64,000 nt of DNA. Source: Streptomyces orinoci (GTDB lineage: Bacteria > Actinomycetota > Actinomycetes > Streptomycetales > Streptomycetaceae). Location: contig NZ_PHNC01000012.1 of NCBI RefSeq assembly GCF_003121295.1, positions 62,001 to 126,000 of the forward strand. The letters run 5' to 3'. The position numbers were made by a program, and so were the translations under genes. The notes beneath the pieces are model-generated. The model ran no database searches and had not been told where the DNA came from. It was given only the letters and a program-made list of their open reading frames with translations. This document shows, in pieces, positions 14,960-23,796 of the stretch. Each line of letters starts with the position of its first letter. Position 1 is the first letter of the stretch.

Positions 14960-16360
14960 ATGCAAGACACCGACGGCACCCCCGTGCGCCGTTTCGGCCT
15001 CCCCACAGCGGTCGCGCTGGTCATGGGGAACATCATCGGTGGCGGCATCTTTCTGCTGCCCGCCTCGGTCGCCCCGTACGGCACCGTCAGCCTGCTCGCC
15101 TTTGGCGTGCTGACGGTCGGGGCGATCGCCCTGGCGCTGGTTTTCGGGCGGCTTGCCGAACGGCATCCGCAGACCGGCGGACCGTATGTCTACGCGCGTG
15201 AGGCCTTCGGCGACTTCGCCGGGTTCCTCTCCGCCTGGTCGTACTGGACCATGACCTGGGTGAGCAATGCCGCCCTGGCCGTGGCCGGGGTGGGCTACTT
15301 CCATGTGCTGGCCGGAACCGCCCCGTCCAAGGGCACCGATCTGGCCATCGCGCTGGCCATGCTGTGGCTCCCGGCGCTGGCCAACCTGGCGGGTACCCGC
15401 TGGGTTGGCGCGGTGCAGATGATCTCCACGGTGCTGAAGTTCCTGCCGCTGCTGTTTGTGGCCGTGGTGGGGCTGTTCTACTTCGACCCCAAGAACCTCG
15501 GTCACTTCACCGAGGGCGGGGGCAACTGGACCGGCGGGCTGACCGCCTCGGCGGCGATCCTGCTCTACAGCTATGTGGGCGTGGAGTCCGCCGCGATGAG
15601 CGCCGGCGAGGTCCGTAACCCCGAGCGCAATGTCGGCCGGGCCAGTGTGCTGGGCACCATCGGTGCGGCGCTGGTGTACCTGCTGGGCACGGTGTCGGTG
15701 TTCGGCACGGTGCCGCACGACAAGCTGGCCAAGTCCACCGCGCCCTTCTCCGACTCCATGGATGCCATGTTCGGCGGCCACTGGGGCGGCACCCTGATCG
15801 CGGCCGCCGCGGTGATCTCCATCGTGGGCGCACTCAACGGCTGGACGCTGATGAGCGCCCAGTCCCCGTACGCGGCGGCCAAGGACGGCCTGTTCCCGGC
15901 GGCCTTCGGCCGCAAGCGGCGCGGCGTGCCCACGGTGGGTGTGCTGGCGGCCGCCGTGCTGGCCACCGGGCTGACGCTGATCAACTATGTGTCCGGCTCC
16001 GGCGGGGTCTTCAACATCCTGGTGCTGGTCACCACCTTCTCCGCGACCATCCCCTATCTGCTGGCCGCCGCGGCCCAGGTGTTCTTCCTGCTCAAGGGGC
16101 AGCGCGAGAAGGTCAACCCGGCGCGGTTGACCCGGGACATGGTGCTGGCGCTGGGCGCCTTCGCCTTCTCCTTCTGGCTGGTGGCGGGCGCCGGATATGC
16201 GGCGGTCTACCAGGGCACGCTCTTCCTCTTCGTAGGCGTGATCGTCTACGCCTGGATGGCGGCGCGGCGCCCGGCGCAGCGGCCGCAGGACGAGGCCGAG
16301 GCCGGGGCCGAGGGCGAGGCCACCGGGCCGGTGCTGGAGGCGGAGACCGTCCGCGGCTGA
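14960..16360 (+). CDS. APC-family amino-acid permease
   Basis: 466 residues, about 12 hydrophobic segments. TM1 holds the APC unwound-helix motif GNIIGGGIFLLPAS; GGPYVYAREAFGDFAGFLSAW and SYVGVESAAMSAGEVRNPERN are the family's conserved TM2-3 and TM6-7 blocks. The closest pattern is the basic amino acid/polyamine antiporter (APA) branch. The C-terminus is an acidic Ala/Glu-rich cytoplasmic tail. A weak AGAGG is 12 bases upstream of the ATG. The substrate is unresolved. It is followed by a terminator. Confidence 0.85.
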   Translation: MQDTDGTPVRRFGLPTAVALVMGNIIGGGIFLLPASVAPYGTVSLLAFGVLTVGAIALALVFGRLAERHPQTGGPYVYAREAFGDFAGFLSAWSYWTMTWVSNAALAVAGVGYFHVLAGTAPSKGTDLAIALAMLWLPALANLAGTRWVGAVQMISTVLKFLPLLFVAVVGLFYFDPKNLGHFTEGGGNWTGGLTASAAILLYSYVGVESAAMSAGEVRNPERNVGRASVLGTIGAALVYLLGTVSVFGTVPHDKLAKSTAPFSDSMDAMFGGHWGGTLIAAAAVISIVGALNGWTLMSAQSPYAAAKDGLFPAAFGRKRRGVPTVGVLAAAVLATGLTLINYVSGSGGVFNILVLVTTFSATIPYLLAAAAQVFFLLKGQREKVNPARLTRDMVLALGAFAFSFWLVAGAGYAAVYQGTLFLFVGVIVYAWMAARRPAQRPQDEAEAGAEGEATGPVLEAETVRG

Positions 16361-16380
16361 GCGAAAGGTTTCGGCAAGGG

Positions 16381-16410
16381 CGACCCGGGTGGTGGCAACC
16401 GCCCGGGTCG
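16381..16410 (+). terminator. Hairpin terminator after the permease gene
   Basis: Arms CGACCCGGG and CCCGGGTCG with a 12-base loop, 20 bp after the stop codon. No U-tract follows, as is usual in high-GC actinobacteria. Confidence 0.55.
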
Positions 16411-16537
16411 TCGTCGCATTACCTGGCGGGTAATCGCGCACCATGGGCGGCCGCGGGAAGGTTGGGGCATGGCCGCCGGGCCCGCGCACTCGGGCCCGGG
16501 GGGCTTCATCGGACCTTTGGAACAAGGGAGTTCAACC

Positions 16538-16906
16538 ATGTCGCGTTACGAGACCGCCGTCGCCCGTTACTTCGAGGCCTGGAACGCCGCCGACGAGGCC
16601 GCCCGGGCCAAGGCGGTGGCCGCGGCCTGGACCGAGGACGGGTCCTACACCGACCCGCTGGCCCAGGTCAGCGGTCACCAGGCGGTGGCCGCGGTGATAG
16701 CGGGGGCCCAACAGCAGTTCCCCGGCTTTGAATTCCGGCTGAGCGGGGCCGTGGACGGCCACCATGACCTGGCGCGCTTCTCCTGGGAGCTGGTCTCGGT
16801 GGCGGACGGGTCGGCGCCGGTGGCCGGTTCGGATGTGATCACCCTGGCCGAGGACGGCCGTATCCGCTCCGTCCTCGGCTTCCTGGACCGGCTGCCTAGC
16901 GCCTGA
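16538..16906 (+). CDS. NTF2-like/SnoaL-type small protein
   Basis: 122 residues with the cone-shaped NTF2/SnoaL fold pattern: YFEAWNAADEAARAKAVAAAWTEDGSYTDPL, SGHQAVAAVIAGAQQQFPGFEF, ARFSWELVSV and GSDVITLAEDGRIRSVLGFLDR. AAGGGAG lies before the ATG at 16538. The last 11 bp overlap the convergent regulator gene. Members include cyclases, isomerases and binding proteins, so the activity is undefined. Confidence 0.75.
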   Translation: MSRYETAVARYFEAWNAADEAARAKAVAAAWTEDGSYTDPLAQVSGHQAVAAVIAGAQQQFPGFEFRLSGAVDGHHDLARFSWELVSVADGSAPVAGSDVITLAEDGRIRSVLGFLDRLPSA

Positions 16907-17702
16907 CGGTGTGCAGATATGCGGCCGTCTCCGGGTCGGCGGGGAGGAAGGTCTCCAGCGCCAGCTCGGAGACGGTCACATCCATGGGGGTGTTGAAGGT
17001 GGCGATGGCCGAGACAAAGGACAGCGTCCGGCCGTCGTGCTCGATGAGCAAGGGCAGCGCGAACGGGGCCGTACGGCCGCCCGAGGCGGAGAGCTCCTCG
17101 CCGCAGGGCTCCGGCGGCGGGTAGCCTCTGACCTCCTCGTAGACGGCGCGCAGCTCGGCCGAGCGGAGCACGGCCAGCTGCCGTTCCATCTGGTGCAGCA
17201 GATGGCCGCGCCACTCCCCGTAGTTGCGGATGCGCGGGGCCATGCCGCGGGGGTGCAGGGTTACCCGCATCGCGTTCAGCGGCGGAGTCAGCAGTTCCTC
17301 GTCCACGCCCTCCAGCAGCATGGCGACGCCCTGGTTGGCGGCCACCACCTGGTAGGTGCCGTCCACCACCAAGGCCGGGAACGGCTGGTAGGCGTGCAGC
17401 AGTTGGTCCAGTGCCGCGCGCAGCTCGTGCATCGAGGGGTCGTCAAGGGGGCGTTCGGGGTAGTGCGGGGCGTAACCCGCGGCGATCAGCAGGGCATTGC
17501 GCTCCCGGACCGGTACGTCCAGGTGGTCCGAGAGACGGAGCACCATCTCCTGGCTGGGGCGCGAGCGGCCGTTTTCGATAAAACTGATGTGCCGGGCGGA
17601 GGAGTCGGCACGCAGGGCGAGGTCCAGCTGGCTCAGGCGCCGTCTGACCCGCCATTCGCGCAGCATGGGGCCGACGGCCGGGGCGGCTGCAACAGTGGTC
17701 AT
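16896..17702 (-). CDS. XRE-family regulator with MmyB-type ligand domain
   Basis: 268 residues. HTH at about 13-55 (LREWRVRRRLSQLDLALRADSSARHISFIENGRSRP) followed by the MmyB-like ligand-binding domain: ERNALLIAAGYAP, PFPALVVDGTYQVVAANQGVAMLL, MRVTLHPRGMAPRIRNYGEWRGHLL and FVSAIATFNTPMDVTVSELALETFLPAD. This family often senses fatty acids or small ligands and controls a neighbour; the NTF2-like gene is convergent, and the pterin dehydratase is divergent 112 bp away. Confidence 0.85.
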   Translation of the reverse strand: MTTVAAAPAVGPMLREWRVRRRLSQLDLALRADSSARHISFIENGRSRPSQEMVLRLSDHLDVPVRERNALLIAAGYAPHYPERPLDDPSMHELRAALDQLLHAYQPFPALVVDGTYQVVAANQGVAMLLEGVDEELLTPPLNAMRVTLHPRGMAPRIRNYGEWRGHLLHQMERQLAVLRSAELRAVYEEVRGYPPPEPCGEELSASGGRTAPFALPLLIEHDGRTLSFVSAIATFNTPMDVTVSELALETFLPADPETAAYLHTVRR

Positions 17703-17814
17703 GGGCTTGACCGTAACCTGTCACCGGCGCGCGCCGGGCGGCGGCCCGTGGCAGGCTTTCCTTACCGAGGTCCGCGAGTCGCTCGCGGGATGCCCGCGAT
17801 GAAGGGGATGCCTT

Positions 17815-18120
17815 ATGAGCGTCGAACCGCTCTCGCAGAAGGACGTGGAGGAGCGTCTGAAGGAGCTGCCGGGCTGGAGTACGGACGGGCTGCAGATCAG
17901 CCGCAAGTACTCCTTCGACGGACACTTCGCGGCGGCGGCGATGGTGATTCATATCGCCCAGATCCAGGAGGAGTTGGGGCACCATGCCGAGGTGACCCTG
18001 GGCTACAACACGCTGGCGCTCACGGTGAACACCCATAGCGTGGGCGGCAAGGTCACCGGCCTGGATGTCGAACTCGCCCGTCGGGTGGAGGCGGTGGCGC
18101 CGGGGCACGGGGCCCGCTGA
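17815..18120 (+). CDS. Pterin-4a-carbinolamine dehydratase family protein
   Basis: 101 residues, the usual length. The catalytic segment EELGHHAEVTLGYNTLALTVNTHSVGGKVTGLD matches the family signature (His-His pair, aromatic residue, second THS His, terminal Asp). The enzyme dehydrates 4a-hydroxytetrahydropterins; in bacteria without phenylalanine hydroxylase it may serve molybdopterin or other pterin metabolism. AAGGGG precedes the ATG. A hairpin terminator follows. Confidence 0.9.
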   Translation: MSVEPLSQKDVEERLKELPGWSTDGLQISRKYSFDGHFAAAAMVIHIAQIQEELGHHAEVTLGYNTLALTVNTHSVGGKVTGLDVELARRVEAVAPGHGAR

Positions 18121-18131
18121 GCGGAGCCCAG

Positions 18132-18173
18132 GGCCCCGCCCGTGTGCTACCCCCGCGGCACACGGACGGGGCC
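18132..18173. terminator. Bidirectional hairpin terminator
   Basis: Arms GGCCCCGCCCGTGTGC and GCACACGGACGGGGCC, one mismatch, between the convergent pterin dehydratase and aldo/keto reductase genes. Confidence 0.65.
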
Positions 18174-18235
18174 GGCCGGCGCCGGTGGGACTCAGCCGGG
18201 CGCGGCGGTATCGGGGACCGAGGCGCGGTCCATGA

Positions 18236-19078
18236 TCAGAACTGGTCGAACTCGTCCGGGTCCGGCCCCAGTCGGGTGCCGTTGTCCAGGACGGCGAGGG
18301 CCTTGATGTCCTCCTCGTCCAGCTGGAAGCCGAAGACATCGAAGTTCTCGCGGATCCGGGACGGCGTCACCGACTTGGGGATGGCCACATTGCCCAGCTG
18401 GAGGTGCCAGCGCAGCACGATCTGCGCCGGGGTCCGGCCATGCTTGGCGGCCAGGCGGGTCACCGTCTCGTCGTTCAGCAGCTCCCGGCCCTGGCCGAGC
18501 GGCGACCAGGCCTCGGTGACGATGCCGTGCTCGGCGTGCCGGGCGCGCAGTTCGGCCTGCTGGAGATAGGGGTGCAGTTCGATCTGGTTGACGGCCGGGA
18601 CCACCGAGGTCTCGGCGATCAGCCGTTCCAGGTGCGCGGGCTGGAAGTTGGAGACTCCGATTGCCCTGGCCCGGCCGCTCTCGGCGATCTCCGCGAAGGT
18701 GCGCAGGATGGTCAGGTAGTCATCGCGCATGGCGCGCGGCCAGTGGAGCAGATACAGATCGACATAGTCCAGGCCAAGGCGGTTCAGCGAGGCGTCGAAC
18801 TCCCGCAGCACGTTCTCCCGCGTCCAGGTCTCGGAGGCGGAGTTCCACAGCTTGGTGGTGACAAACAGCTCGTCACGGGGGATACCCGAGGCGGCCAGCG
18901 CCTTTCCGGTGCCCTCCTCGTTCTGGTAGACCGCGGCGGTGTCGATGCTGCGGTACCCGGCTTCGAGGGCGTCCGACACCACGGCCGTCGCCTCCTCGTC
19001 GGGAACCTGCCATACGCCGAAGCCCAGCTGCGGCATCCGCACGCCATTGTTGAGGGTGAGGGAAGGGGCCGTGCTCAC
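18236..19078 (-). CDS. Aldo/keto reductase
   Basis: 280 residues. The full catalytic tetrad is visible: D in GYRSIDTAAVYQNE, Y in the same block, K in FVTTKLWN and H in DLYLLHWP. NADPH-binding residues are in IPKSVTPSRIRENFDVF. It is closest to the AKR5-type 2,5-diketo-gluconate reductase branch. The GTG at 19078 is favoured; a TTG at 19084 is also possible, and AAGGATC is upstream of both. Substrate range is typically broad. Confidence 0.9.
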   Translation of the reverse strand: MSTAPSLTLNNGVRMPQLGFGVWQVPDEEATAVVSDALEAGYRSIDTAAVYQNEEGTGKALAASGIPRDELFVTTKLWNSASETWTRENVLREFDASLNRLGLDYVDLYLLHWPRAMRDDYLTILRTFAEIAESGRARAIGVSNFQPAHLERLIAETSVVPAVNQIELHPYLQQAELRARHAEHGIVTEAWSPLGQGRELLNDETVTRLAAKHGRTPAQIVLRWHLQLGNVAIPKSVTPSRIRENFDVFGFQLDEEDIKALAVLDNGTRLGPDPDEFDQF

Positions 19079-19204
19079 AAGCAATCGATCCTTCTTCGTC
19101 TCTGGGGGTTGGTGCTTGCTTCAGCGTCAACCGGCCTTGCCACCGGGGCATTCCCGGGTCGCGGAGAAATTTTCGGGAGCTTGCCCGTGAGCTTGTCCGG
19201 GAAC

Positions 19205-21034
19205 TCAGCTGCCGCTCCGCCGGTAGAGCGTCTCCACCTCCGTGGCATATGCCTTCTCCACCGCCTTGCGCCGCAGCTTCATGGTGGGGGTCAGCAGACC
19301 GTGCCGCTCGGTGAACCGGCCGGTGAGGATGCGGAAGGTGCGGATGGGTTCGGCGCCGGGAAACTGGGTGTTGGCCATCACCACCGCCTGCCGGATCTCG
19401 GCCTCCAGCTCCGTATCGCGCACCAGGTCGGCGGTTCCGGGCAGGCTTCTGCCGCGCATCGCCAGCCAGTGCTCCACCGCCTGGTGGTCGAGGGTGATCA
19501 GGGCGGCCAGGTAGGGGCGGCCGTTGCCGACCACCATGCAGCGATCGACCAGCGGGTGGGCGCGTACCCGGTCCTCCAGGGCGGTGGGCAGGGTGCGGGC
19601 GCCGCCTGAGGTGGTCAGCAGCTCGGACTTGCGCCCGGCGATGGTCAGATAGCCGTTCTCGTCCAGTGCGCCCAGATCGCCGGTGGCCAGCCAGCCGTCG
19701 CCCAGCGCCGCGCCGGTGGCCCGGGGGTCGTCCAGGTATCCGGTGAAGACCTGCTCGCCGCGCAGCCAGACCTCGCCGTCCTCGGCTATGCGCACGGCGG
19801 TGCCGGGCACCGGCGGGCCCACGGTGCCGAAGCGGGGCCGGGCGGGCGGGTTGGCGGTGGCCGCGGCGGCGGTCTCGGTCAGGCCATAGCCCTCGATCAC
19901 GGTGATTCCGGCGGCGGCGAAGAACAGCCCCAGGCGTCGTTCCAGCGGGGCGCCGCCGCAGATGGCGTGGCGCAGCCGTCCGCCCAGCTGTCGGCGGACC
20001 GTGGCGTAGACGCTGCGGTCGAAGCGCCGGCGCTGGATGCGCAGCGCGGGGCCGGGGCCCGGTCCGGTGCCGAAGGACTGCTCCTCGCGTGCCTGGGCGT
20101 AGCGCACCGCCACCTCCACCGCCCGGTCGAACAGCGCGGCCCGGCCGCCGCGTTCGAAGTCGCGGCGGGTGGCCTGGAAGACCCGCTCGAAGAGGTACGG
20201 GACCGTACAGAGGAAGGTGGGACCGAAGGCTCGCAGTTCGCTGAAGAGGCGGTCGCCGGGCGGGAGTTGGAGGTGCCCCAGCCGTACTCCGCCGCGCAGC
20301 GCGGCGACTTGGACGGTCCGGCCGAGGATATGGGGGAGCGGCAGCAGGAGCAGAGTGGCGGCCGGCCGGCCGGGGCGGCCGAAGACCGGGCTGTAGCCCT
20401 GGACGATGTTGTCGGTGGCGGCCATGAAGTTGGCGTGGGTGAGGACACAGCCCTTGGGGCGGCCGGTGGTGCCGGGGGTGTAGACCACGGTGGCGGGGGT
20501 CCAGGGCCGCACCGCCGCCCGGCGGCGGTGCACCTCCGCATCCGGTACGCCCGCTCCGGCCGCTGTCAGCTCCCGCACCGCGCCGGCGTCCAGCTGCCAC
20601 AGCCGGGCCAGCCGGGGCAGCCGGCCGATCAGCGAGCCCACGGTCATGGCATGGTCCTCGTGCTCCACCACACAGGCGGTGACCTCCGCGTCCTGCAGCG
20701 TCCAGTAGACCTGTTCGGCGGGGGAGTCGGAATACAGCGGTACGGACTGGGCGCCCACGCACCACAGGGCGAAGTCGAAGAGCGTCCACTCATAGCGGTT
20801 ACGGGAGAGCAGGGCGACCCGGTCGCCGGGGGCCACCCCCTGGGCCAGCAGACCCTTGGCCAGGGCCAGTACTTCGTCCCGGAAGGCGGCCGCCGTCACC
20901 TCCTGCCACCGGCCGGCCGTCTTGCGGCCCAGGACGACGCGCTGCGGATGCTCGGCGGCTTGCTGGAACACCAGATCCGCGAGCTGGCCGGTACGCGGTG
21001 CCGGAACCAGGGGCGGGACGGTGATATGCGGCAA
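19205..21034 (-). CDS. Long-chain fatty-acid-CoA ligase (AMP-binding)
   Basis: 609 residues from a TTG start with AAGGAG seven bases upstream. P-loop-like motif VVYTPGTTGRPKGCVLTHANF (Pro replaces the usual Ser), IEGYGLTETAAAATANPP, WLATGDLGALDENGYLTIAGRKSELL and C-terminal PTMKLRRKAV are the A3-A10 core motifs. It activates a carboxylic acid to acyl-AMP and acyl-CoA. The reading frame stays open for 220 further codons upstream through a tandem-repeat tract, but family alignment supports the start at MPHITVPPLVPAPRTG. Confidence 0.85.
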   Translation of the reverse strand: MPHITVPPLVPAPRTGQLADLVFQQAAEHPQRVVLGRKTAGRWQEVTAAAFRDEVLALAKGLLAQGVAPGDRVALLSRNRYEWTLFDFALWCVGAQSVPLYSDSPAEQVYWTLQDAEVTACVVEHEDHAMTVGSLIGRLPRLARLWQLDAGAVRELTAAGAGVPDAEVHRRRAAVRPWTPATVVYTPGTTGRPKGCVLTHANFMAATDNIVQGYSPVFGRPGRPAATLLLLPLPHILGRTVQVAALRGGVRLGHLQLPPGDRLFSELRAFGPTFLCTVPYLFERVFQATRRDFERGGRAALFDRAVEVAVRYAQAREEQSFGTGPGPGPALRIQRRRFDRSVYATVRRQLGGRLRHAICGGAPLERRLGLFFAAAGITVIEGYGLTETAAAATANPPARPRFGTVGPPVPGTAVRIAEDGEVWLRGEQVFTGYLDDPRATGAALGDGWLATGDLGALDENGYLTIAGRKSELLTTSGGARTLPTALEDRVRAHPLVDRCMVVGNGRPYLAALITLDHQAVEHWLAMRGRSLPGTADLVRDTELEAEIRQAVVMANTQFPGAEPIRTFRILTGRFTERHGLLTPTMKLRRKAVEKAYATEVETLYRRSGS

Positions 21035-21059
21035 TCTTCGCTCCTTGTGGCGGGCCGGA

Positions 21060-21584
21060 CAGCGCACGTGACGTACCCGGCCGGACGGCCGGGTGAACCA
21101 GCGGCCGGCGGGATCCGGCTGACGCGGCGGATCGGTTGCCCGGCCGGATGGGTTGCCCTGTCGGATCGATTGACGGGCCGAATTGAAGCGCCGGGATCGG
21201 CTGACCTGGCGACCGGCTGACGCGCTGGATCGGTTGCCCGCCGGATCGGCTGAGCCGCCGGTTGGGTTGACTTGCCGGATCGTTGACTGGCTGAACTGTT
21301 GACGCGCCGGGAGGGGCGACGAGCCGACCGGCTGACGCGCCGCGAGCGGCGGACCCGGCGACCGGCTGACGCGCCGGATCGGTTCCCCGCCGGATCGGTT
21401 GACTGGCTGCACTGTTGACGTGCCGGGAGCAGGCGACGAGCCGACCGGCTGACGCGCCGCGAGCGGCCGACCCGGTGACCGGCCGGCATCCCGGGAGGGG
21501 CCGACCCGGCGACCGGCTGGCGTGCCGGACGAGGCCGAGTCGCCGACCGGCTGAGGTGCCGAAAGCGGCCGCGGAGCGTGTGGG
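21060..21584. repeat. Tandem repeat tract, main period 116-117 bp
   Basis: The segment beginning ttgactggctgaactgttgac at 21283 recurs at 21399 with one extra base, and both contain shorter repeated units (GACCGGCTGACGCGCCG, CCGGATCGGTTG). It fills the 550 bp between the LysR stop and the acyl-CoA ligase start. On the minus strand it has no stop codon in the ligase frame and would encode Arg/Ser/Pro repeats; I treat that as a by-product of composition. Confidence 0.75.
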
Positions 21585-22454
21585 TCAGGCCGCGCCCTGG
21601 AGACGGTCGCCGGCTGCCAGGATTGCCTGGGCCAGGGCCTCGGCGCTGCCGTGCCCGGTGCCGCCGCGAACGGGGCCGTGCAGCAGCACCACATCGATGG
21701 CGCCCAGCTCGGGCAGGCCGGCCCGGGCGGGCACCCGCTGCAGGCCGGGCGGGATCATGCCGCTGGTGTGCGCCATCACACCCAGCCCGGCGCGGGCCGC
21801 GGCCACCAGGCCGCTGAGGCTATGGCTGGTGCAGGCCACCCGCCAGGAGCGGCCGTGCCGCTCCAGCACCTCAAGGGCGCGGGCCCGGGTGACCGCGGGC
21901 GGCGGGAAGACCACCAGGGGCAGCGGCCGGTGCGCCTCCAGACGCAGCCGCTCGGCGCCGATCCACACCAGGCGGTCGCGCCACACCAGACGACCGTGCG
22001 GCCGGCCGGGGTGGCGTTTGACCAGGACCAGGTCGAAGCGGCCGGCCGCCAACTGCTCCTGGAGTGGGTCGGAGAGGTCCACCGTCAGCTCCAGGTCCAC
22101 CTCGGGGTTCTCCCGGCGGAAGTCCTCCAGCACCTCCGGCAGCCGGGTCAGTACAAAGTCCTCGGAGGCGCCGAACCGCAGCCTGCCCCGGAGCCTGGTG
22201 CCCGCGAACCAGTGGGCCGCCCGCTCATTGGCCTCCAGGATGGTGCGGGCGAAGCCCAGCATGGCCTCGCCGTCCTCGGTGAGGGTGACGCTATGGGTGT
22301 CCCGGGAGAACAGCTGCCGCCCGGCCGCCTCCTCCAGCCGGCGCACCTGCTGGCTGACCGTGGACTGGCGCACCCCCAGCCGGTGCGCGGCCTGGGTGAA
22401 GCTCAGCGTCTGGGCGACGGTGAGGAAGGTACGCAGCTGCCCGGGATCGAACAT
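21585..22454 (-). CDS. LysR-family transcriptional regulator
   Basis: 289 residues. HTH at 5-50 (LRTFLTVAQTLSFTQAAHRLGVRQSTVSQQVRRLEEAAG) and a LysR substrate domain with RGRLRFGASEDFVLTRLPEVLEDF and FDLVLVKRHPG. It is transcribed away from the SBF-type transporter gene, with an ATC-N9-GAT site between them, the standard arrangement for a LysR regulator controlling the divergent gene. Confidence 0.9.
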   Translation of the reverse strand: MFDPGQLRTFLTVAQTLSFTQAAHRLGVRQSTVSQQVRRLEEAAGRQLFSRDTHSVTLTEDGEAMLGFARTILEANERAAHWFAGTRLRGRLRFGASEDFVLTRLPEVLEDFRRENPEVDLELTVDLSDPLQEQLAAGRFDLVLVKRHPGRPHGRLVWRDRLVWIGAERLRLEAHRPLPLVVFPPPAVTRARALEVLERHGRSWRVACTSHSLSGLVAAARAGLGVMAHTSGMIPPGLQRVPARAGLPELGAIDVVLLHGPVRGGTGHGSAEALAQAILAAGDRLQGAA

Positions 22455-22462
22455 GCGTCCAG

Positions 22463-22483
22463 GTTATCGCTGGAAGTGATAAC
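22463..22483. promoter_or_regulatory. LysR-type operator
   Basis: GTTATC-N9-GATAAC, containing the ATC-N9-GAT core of LysR-family sites (T-N11-A), only 9 bp upstream of the lysR start and 56 bp upstream of the transporter start. The location fits both autorepression and activation of the transporter. Confidence 0.65.
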
Positions 22484-22538
22484 AGTCAGCTTGTTGAACG
22501 GGGTTCCCGATGGCCCTGGGGCGGTGGAGGCTGGGGGC

Positions 22539-23570
22539 ATGCGCCGACCAGGACTTTTCCGTGCCCTGCCCATTGATCCGTATATAGCCGCCCTGCTGGG
22601 CACCGTGCTGGTGGCGGTGATGCTGCCGGTGCGGGGCTCGGCCGCCGATGCCATGGACGGGGTGACCAAGGGCGCGGTGGCGCTGCTGTTCTTCCTCTAT
22701 GGCGCCAGGCTGTCCACCCGGGAAGCGGTGGCGGGGATGCGCCACTGGCGGCTGCATCTGACCGTGCTGGCCTGCACCTTCCTGGTGTTCCCGGTACTGG
22801 GTCTCGCGGCGCGAGTGCTGGTGCCCCAGGTGCTGACCCCCCAACTGCACACCGGACTGCTCTTCCTGTGCCTGGTGCCGTCCACCGTCCAGTCGTCGAT
22901 CGCCTTCACCTCCATCGCCCGGGGCAATGTGGCGGCCGCCATCTGTGCGGGCTCCTTCTCCAGCCTGGTGGGCATCGTGGTCACCCCGCTGCTGGCCGCA
23001 CTGCTGCTGGGCGGCAGCGGCGGGGGCTTCTCGCTGGACTCGCTGCTGGCGATCGTGCTGCAACTGCTGGTGCCCTTCCTGGCCGGGCAGTTGGCGCGCC
23101 CCTGGGTGGGCGGCTTCCTCACCCGGCACCGCAAGGTATTGGGCCGGGTGGACCGGGGATCGGTGCTGCTGGTGGTCTATACCGCCTTCAGCGCGGGCAT
23201 GGTGCGCGGAATCTGGCACCAGGTGACGCCCTGGCGGCTGCTGGCACTGTTGGGTGTGGAGACGGTGCTGCTGACGGTGATGCTGACGCTCACCGGTTAT
23301 GGCTCACGCCGGATGGGCTTCGGCCGGGAGGACCGGATCGCCATCACCTTCGCCGGCTCCAAGAAGAGCCTGGCCGCCGGACTCCCCATGGCCACCGTGC
23401 TGTTCGGGGCCGAGGCCAGTCTGGCGGTGCTGCCGCTGATGCTCTTCCACCAACTCCAGCTGATGGTCTGCGCGGTACTGGCCAAACGCTATGCCCGTGA
23501 GGTGGAGGGCACGCCCTCGGCGGGCCGGCTTCGCATCGCGCGGGAGGCCGCCAACTCGCCGTCTGCCTAG
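22539..23570 (+). CDS. Bile-acid:sodium-symporter-family transporter (SBF-like)
   Basis: 343 residues with about ten hydrophobic segments. Conserved blocks are KGAVALLFFLYGARLS, GLLFLCLVPSTVQSSIAFTSIARGN and ITFAGSKKSLAAGLPMATVLF, diagnostic of the SBF-like branch (YfeH type). GGAGG is eight bases before the ATG at 22539. Divergently paired with the LysR gene, which probably senses its substrate. Members move organic anions; the substrate here is unknown. Confidence 0.85.
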   Translation: MRRPGLFRALPIDPYIAALLGTVLVAVMLPVRGSAADAMDGVTKGAVALLFFLYGARLSTREAVAGMRHWRLHLTVLACTFLVFPVLGLAARVLVPQVLTPQLHTGLLFLCLVPSTVQSSIAFTSIARGNVAAAICAGSFSSLVGIVVTPLLAALLLGGSGGGFSLDSLLAIVLQLLVPFLAGQLARPWVGGFLTRHRKVLGRVDRGSVLLVVYTAFSAGMVRGIWHQVTPWRLLALLGVETVLLTVMLTLTGYGSRRMGFGREDRIAITFAGSKKSLAAGLPMATVLFGAEASLAVLPLMLFHQLQLMVCAVLAKRYAREVEGTPSAGRLRIAREAANSPSA

Positions 23571-23660
23571 GCCAGGTTGGCCCCGATCTTGGACCCGTGC
23601 CAGCGGGTGGGGTGCCGTTCCACTGGTGAGCGGCCCCATGCCCTCGGTCGCGTTTCAAGT

Positions 23661-23790
23661 GCGGGCCGTCTGTGGCTGGTCGCGCGCACGCGGCGGAGCC
23701 GCATGTGATACCCGCCCCGCGCCCCTTACGGGGCGCCCCGAGCGGTCGCGGCCACGCGGCGGTGCCGCACATGCGCTCCTTACGGTGCCC
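23661..23790. repeat. Dispersed intergenic palindromic repeat
   Basis: Contains ACGCGGCGGAGCCGCAT, then CCCCGCGCCCCTTACGGGGC and a second, diverged ACGCGGCGGTGCCGCACAT. An inverted-orientation relative lies at 50699-50775. No gene is supported in 23571-23796. Confidence 0.6.
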
Positions 23791-23796
23791 GCTCGT

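Noticed and set aside
14586..15113. Open frame before and overlapping the permease start
   Set aside because: It runs into the permease gene in another frame, lacks a convincing start and resembles nothing known.
21060..21584. Replication origin or iteron cluster
   Set aside because: No DnaA boxes, rep gene or AT-rich segment; the repeats are GC-rich.
21035..21694. N-terminal extension of the acyl-CoA ligase through the repeat tract
   Set aside because: Open frame only; the family start and a good ribosome site lie at 21034, and the extension is repeat-derived.
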